This document shows positions 61,090-64,000 of a DNA stretch of 64,000 nucleotides, piece by piece. The DNA is taken from contig SUWW01000002.1 of assembly GCA_015061285.1 (NCBI GenBank), positions 240,176-304,175 on the forward strand. The letters run 5' to 3'. Numbering within the stretch: position 1 is the stretch's first letter; each line of letters opens with the position of its first letter. Made by a program: the position numbers and the translations under genes. The DNA is from Bacteroidales bacterium (GTDB taxonomy: Bacteria; Bacteroidota; Bacteroidia; Bacteroidales; Marinilabiliaceae). The notes beneath the pieces are model-generated. The model worked only from the letters and a program-made list of their open reading frames with translations, made no database searches and was not told where the DNA came from.

Positions 61090-62754
61090 TTATTTAAATG
61101 ATTCTTTTGAATAATTATTTTCTATGTATGTTTTGATTGAACTTGCAATATTTGTTTTGAAATTTCTGAAATCTTTGTGGCTATGCTTTGAATCCAACTT
61201 TTCTTTTGAAACGATATGTTCGTATGCCTTCTCAGAAAAGAAATCCTCAACCATAATAGTATCGTTTCCTGTCGGTTTGTTACTTGTGTCTAAGGGCTCA
61301 TTATAGTCTAATTGGTAAAATAGACATTTCACCTTACCGTCAACAATTTTTTTTATTGACTTCCAGCCATCATAACCACCTTCATCAAAGTCAAATAAAT
61401 AAATGAGGTGGTCTATCTTTTGCATTTTATTTTTTAGCACAAGTTCGTATAGAGCCTTCGCATTTCCTGCACTATTACCAGGCAAAATTGCAATTTGCGA
61501 GAGTTTCTTATATTTATCATCTTTTTTTGAAAAAATAGATATTGCTTTTTCCAAATAACGCTTATCATTTGGACCTTCAACAACCAATAGATTCTTTGCC
61601 CCCAAAATATATGAACTATCAAAAAAATCTACTTCATTGTCGGTGAGTTCTGCAAGGCGTTTCAACGGCTCTGTACTCTCAATCTTGCCATTATGCATAT
61701 AGAAAATATTATTCTCGTCAAAACCATCCCAACGCTTATTGAGGAACATTGGCGAATGTGTGGTCATGATTGTCTGCCCTTTAAACTCTGAGATAAGTTT
61801 GAGGAGATCTTTCTTCATTGCAATATGAGTATGAGCATCTGGCTCGTCAAGGAGAATAAGTGAGTTTTCGTCACCTAGCACCTTTATGATGCTTTCAATG
61901 AGGATAAGCTTCTTTTCTCCTTCGCTTAGATTGTCAAAATCAATCTTGACACCTTCAACATTAACTGAAACTTTAATTTCATTTATTAGTTTATCGATCT
62001 TGTTTCGATCGTTTTTCTTGGGTTGTGATAACAAATAAAGGAAATTGAAGATATATTTAGACTTTTCACTTTCTAAAACCTGTTTGCCCTCAACAAAAAT
62101 ATCTGTTGTTGCAATAGTATTAAGGTTTATTCCTATAAGACCTTCATGTGTGATACGGTTAAACCAGCTCAATGCTGTATGTGTTTGGAACGCTTCTTTT
62201 TTTGCGTCATCAATAGCAAATTCAAGCTCAACGTCTATAGGAGTGCTAATATTTAGAGTCTTTTTCAAGAAGCTCTTCACTTCTGGATTATTAGAGCAAA
62301 CGAGTGAAATCAAGGCAATTTTCCAGCAATATTTGTTGACATAAAGAAACCTTGGAGAAGAGTATGATCGCTTTACTGCCTCATTAAAATAATCCATATG
62401 ATAATTCTCAAAAGCAGTATGCCACAATCTTAGGTCTTCTCCACTATAACAAGCAATTACAGATGAAGGGAGTTCAAGTTCTTTTGCTTTGCACTTTTTC
62501 CCATCTTTCTTAGCTTGTCCCTTTTTTCGTGCATATATATGCCCATTCGACTCATACTCAATTTCATAATCGAAAGGAATTCCTGAGCCGTTCTTATTGA
62601 CTATTCCATCAAAAACTATACTTATAGCTTCAAGCAAATTGCTTTTACCTGAACCATTAAGACCTATCAGAGCAATATACGCATTGCTTTTCACAAAGTT
62701 ATAAGTACCAGAAAGATTCTTGTACTTTTTTATATATAAACTCTTTAGCTTCAT
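61090..62754 (-). CDS. OLD-like AAA ATPase with TOPRIM nuclease domain, linked to hsdS
   Basis: This 554-residue protein has an ABC/SMC-like ATPase with Walker A GLNGSGKSN (31-39), the signature LSEGEKKLILIES (~280) and Walker B/D-loop LILLDEPDAHTH, then TTHSP. A TOPRIM-like C-terminal half follows, with Glu in LLVVEGPNDKRY and acidic DFDEGGYDGW. Overruption of double-strand DNA or tRNA by such proteins underlies several phage-defence systems (OLD, Gabija GajA-like). It starts 2 bp after hsdS, so the two are cotranscribed. No UvrD-like partner is visible, so a restriction-linked accessory gene is the best guess. Confidence 0.85.
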   Translation of the reverse strand: MKLKSLYIKKYKNLSGTYNFVKSNAYIALIGLNGSGKSNLLEAISIVFDGIVNKNGSGIPFDYEIEYESNGHIYARKKGQAKKDGKKCKAKELELPSSVIACYSGEDLRLWHTAFENYHMDYFNEAVKRSYSSPRFLYVNKYCWKIALISLVCSNNPEVKSFLKKTLNISTPIDVELEFAIDDAKKEAFQTHTALSWFNRITHEGLIGINLNTIATTDIFVEGKQVLESEKSKYIFNFLYLLSQPKKNDRNKIDKLINEIKVSVNVEGVKIDFDNLSEGEKKLILIESIIKVLGDENSLILLDEPDAHTHIAMKKDLLKLISEFKGQTIMTTHSPMFLNKRWDGFDENNIFYMHNGKIESTEPLKRLAELTDNEVDFFDSSYILGAKNLLVVEGPNDKRYLEKAISIFSKKDDKYKKLSQIAILPGNSAGNAKALYELVLKNKMQKIDHLIYLFDFDEGGYDGWKSIKKIVDGKVKCLFYQLDYNEPLDTSNKPTGNDTIMVEDFFSEKAYEHIVSKEKLDSKHSHKDFRNFKTNIASSIKTYIENNYSKESFK

Positions 62755-62756
62755 AC

Positions 62757-63956
62757 CTAATCAAAAATTTTATGTTCAAACGACGAAATAGCCTTTCTCT
62801 CCAATACCGTTATTTCCTTCTCATCCCGCTTCGCTTCCAAGTACATTTTATCAAGTGATGAAACAATTTCATCTTGTACTTTAATCGGTGGTACCACAAT
62901 CGGAATTTTACAAATCTTGTCTTGGTTTACTATTGGAAGGGTAGTTTTAGACTGATCTGCTGTTGTTATATCTCGATTATAAAGTAAATAGTAATATACA
63001 TACTCAGGATTGATCTTGCTACTATCTATAGTAAAACCTGTAATTTGTTGATTAGAAGAAACCATCTCATCTTTTACGATTCCGACTTTGCCTACAGTTG
63101 AGCCAATACCAACGAATAGGATGTCTCCTTTATGATAAACCCTGGCCTTCTTGTCATCAATAGCAATATCAGTGATTGTTCTTGACGAATGCTCCAAATA
63201 TTTATTGTTACCCAAATCTGCTGGTGTAAAGAACTTTACATCACCATCAAAATATTCAGGATGCGAGGTCGGAGGTGTAGTCCCTGTTGAAATATGTATA
63301 ATAAACTTTCCTAAGTTGTAGATTTGATATTTACTTTCTATTGCGTAAGTATCTGCAAGAGCATCCCATCTACTACCAGTATCTGTCAAATGAATGAATT
63401 GCAAAAGCGATTCCGATTTTGGGGACACTTTTTGTTTGATCCCAAGTATGTTGCAAATTAACTTTTGAGAATCAAATGCTAAAGATTCGATTTTATATTG
63501 CTTTCGTATAGCTGATTCTATATGTCTATTATAATCATCCAAAATCAATTTCTGCTCCTCAATACTTGGCAGAGGAATCTGCTGATTGAGGAAAGCTTCT
63601 TCTTGAAGATAATGTCTATTTGTTGTTCCGTTACTACTTTTTTCTGCAAAATCCAGAAACTGTTGAGTTTTTGTTACTAATGTCAAAAACTGAGGATTAA
63701 TTCTTTCATAATCTACATCGTATGTCCAGAAATTACCTGTAATAATCGCACCTTCTGCTATTGCAGGAACGACACCATAAGCTCCATTGCGAGCGTCGAT
63801 TTTCGAAAGAAGAAATTGACCTTCATGTATAACGAATTGCTTTTTTGTACCAATCAATTTTCCATCCTTCTCATCTCTAATAGTGATGTTACCGCCTTTT
63901 GTGCTTACTGTTACACGTTTATATATCCTAAAATCCGCAACTATCATCCAATACAC
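62757..63956 (-). CDS. hsdS: Type I restriction-modification specificity subunit HsdS
   Basis: This ~400-residue protein has two target-recognition domains. The first (about 12-115) contains TKKQFVIHEGQFLLSKIDAR and NGAYGVVPAIAEGAI. The second (about 210-345) contains STGTTPPTSHPEYFDGDVKF and SSNQQITGF. Each is followed by a conserved helical spacer (about 125-155 and 350-385: PPIKVQDEIVSSLDKMYLEA). HsdS chooses the DNA sequence for HsdM and HsdR. The start is uncertain: GTG 63956 is used, and an in-frame stop at 63983-63981 limits any extension. The first recognition domain seems to lack the usual 20-35 N-terminal residues, so the gene may be truncated or rearranged. HsdM would lie beyond the window. 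Confidence 0.8.
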   Translation of the reverse strand: MYWMIVADFRIYKRVTVSTKGGNITIRDEKDGKLIGTKKQFVIHEGQFLLSKIDARNGAYGVVPAIAEGAIITGNFWTYDVDYERINPQFLTLVTKTQQFLDFAEKSSNGTTNRHYLQEEAFLNQQIPLPSIEEQKLILDDYNRHIESAIRKQYKIESLAFDSQKLICNILGIKQKVSPKSESLLQFIHLTDTGSRWDALADTYAIESKYQIYNLGKFIIHISTGTTPPTSHPEYFDGDVKFFTPADLGNNKYLEHSSRTITDIAIDDKKARVYHKGDILFVGIGSTVGKVGIVKDEMVSSNQQITGFTIDSSKINPEYVYYYLLYNRDITTADQSKTTLPIVNQDKICKIPIVVPPIKVQDEIVSSLDKMYLEAKRDEKEITVLERKAISSFEHKIFD

Positions 63957-64000
63957 GATTAAGGGTAGATTTATGAGTCGTTAGTAGCAGCTTTCAGTAA

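Noticed and set aside
1..64000. tRNA, rRNA, insertion sequences or prophage
   Set aside because: No cloverleaf, rRNA segment, transposase or integrase reading frame was recognised in any gap.

Overview
The window reads as a chromosomal segment of an obligately anaerobic, gut-type Bacteroidota bacterium, most likely order Bacteroidales. The basis is gene content (BspA-type leucine-rich repeats, GH115 and GH28 enzymes, a TonB-dependent receptor, DUF4105, DUF4301, Rex, class 1B dihydroorotate dehydrogenase, carboxynorspermidine synthase). Shine-Dalgarno sequences are nearly absent, and TAnnTTTG promoter elements of the Bacteroidota sigma factor occur just upstream of several genes. The genus cannot be read from the sequence. 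No rRNA, tRNA, CRISPR array or insertion sequence was seen.

1-6 kb holds the end of a TrpB-like gene, mscL, and a minus-strand set: crcB/fluC, asnB, a CPBP membrane protease and a secreted GH28 enzyme. 6-15.7 kb is a tight plus-strand run: lptG, ribBA, a CobW-type GTPase with a His/Asp-rich arm, a TonB-dependent receptor, a beta-helix lipoprotein, an exonuclease/phosphatase-family protein and coaX. A TPR protein and lptC follow; lptC and lptG belong to the same lipopolysaccharide export machine.

18-23.3 kb is the most unusual part. A 1388-residue secreted protein carries a zinc-protease HExxH domain and a C-terminal region of very different base composition. It overlaps by 4 bp a membrane protein with three copies of an 'NWxPTxxxIxKY' repeat. 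The architecture resembles a polymorphic toxin or effector with a partner, but no function can be assigned. A Fur-family regulator and an SO_0444-type metal exporter follow with a perfect palindrome between them, then gyrA, a TPR protein and an undecaprenyl-phosphate sugar transferase.

31-46.6 kb is almost entirely minus strand: a carboxynorspermidine synthase, metallo-hydrolase, ybaK and leucine-rich-repeat run; a pyrK, pyrD, DUF4105 and serine hydrolase run; an XRE regulator; dnaA; and an amiC and MCE-SPOR pair. DUF4301 is the plus-strand exception. The AT-rich gaps on both sides of dnaA contain palindromes and DnaA-box-like pairs and are candidate origin or regulatory DNA.

46.7-50 kb holds dnaX, split by an A10 tract that contains the same A-AAA-AAG slippery heptamer as E. 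coli dnaX, followed by an RluA-type pseudouridine synthase. 50-59 kb holds a lipid kinase, cinA-type amidase, PrsW protease, GH115, bioD, a coiled-coil protein, rex and an acyl-CoA synthetase. 59.5-64 kb is a decaying restriction/defence locus: hsdS at the edge, an OLD-like ATPase/TOPRIM gene, a frameshifted DUF262 remnant and a Fic gene that has lost its catalytic core.
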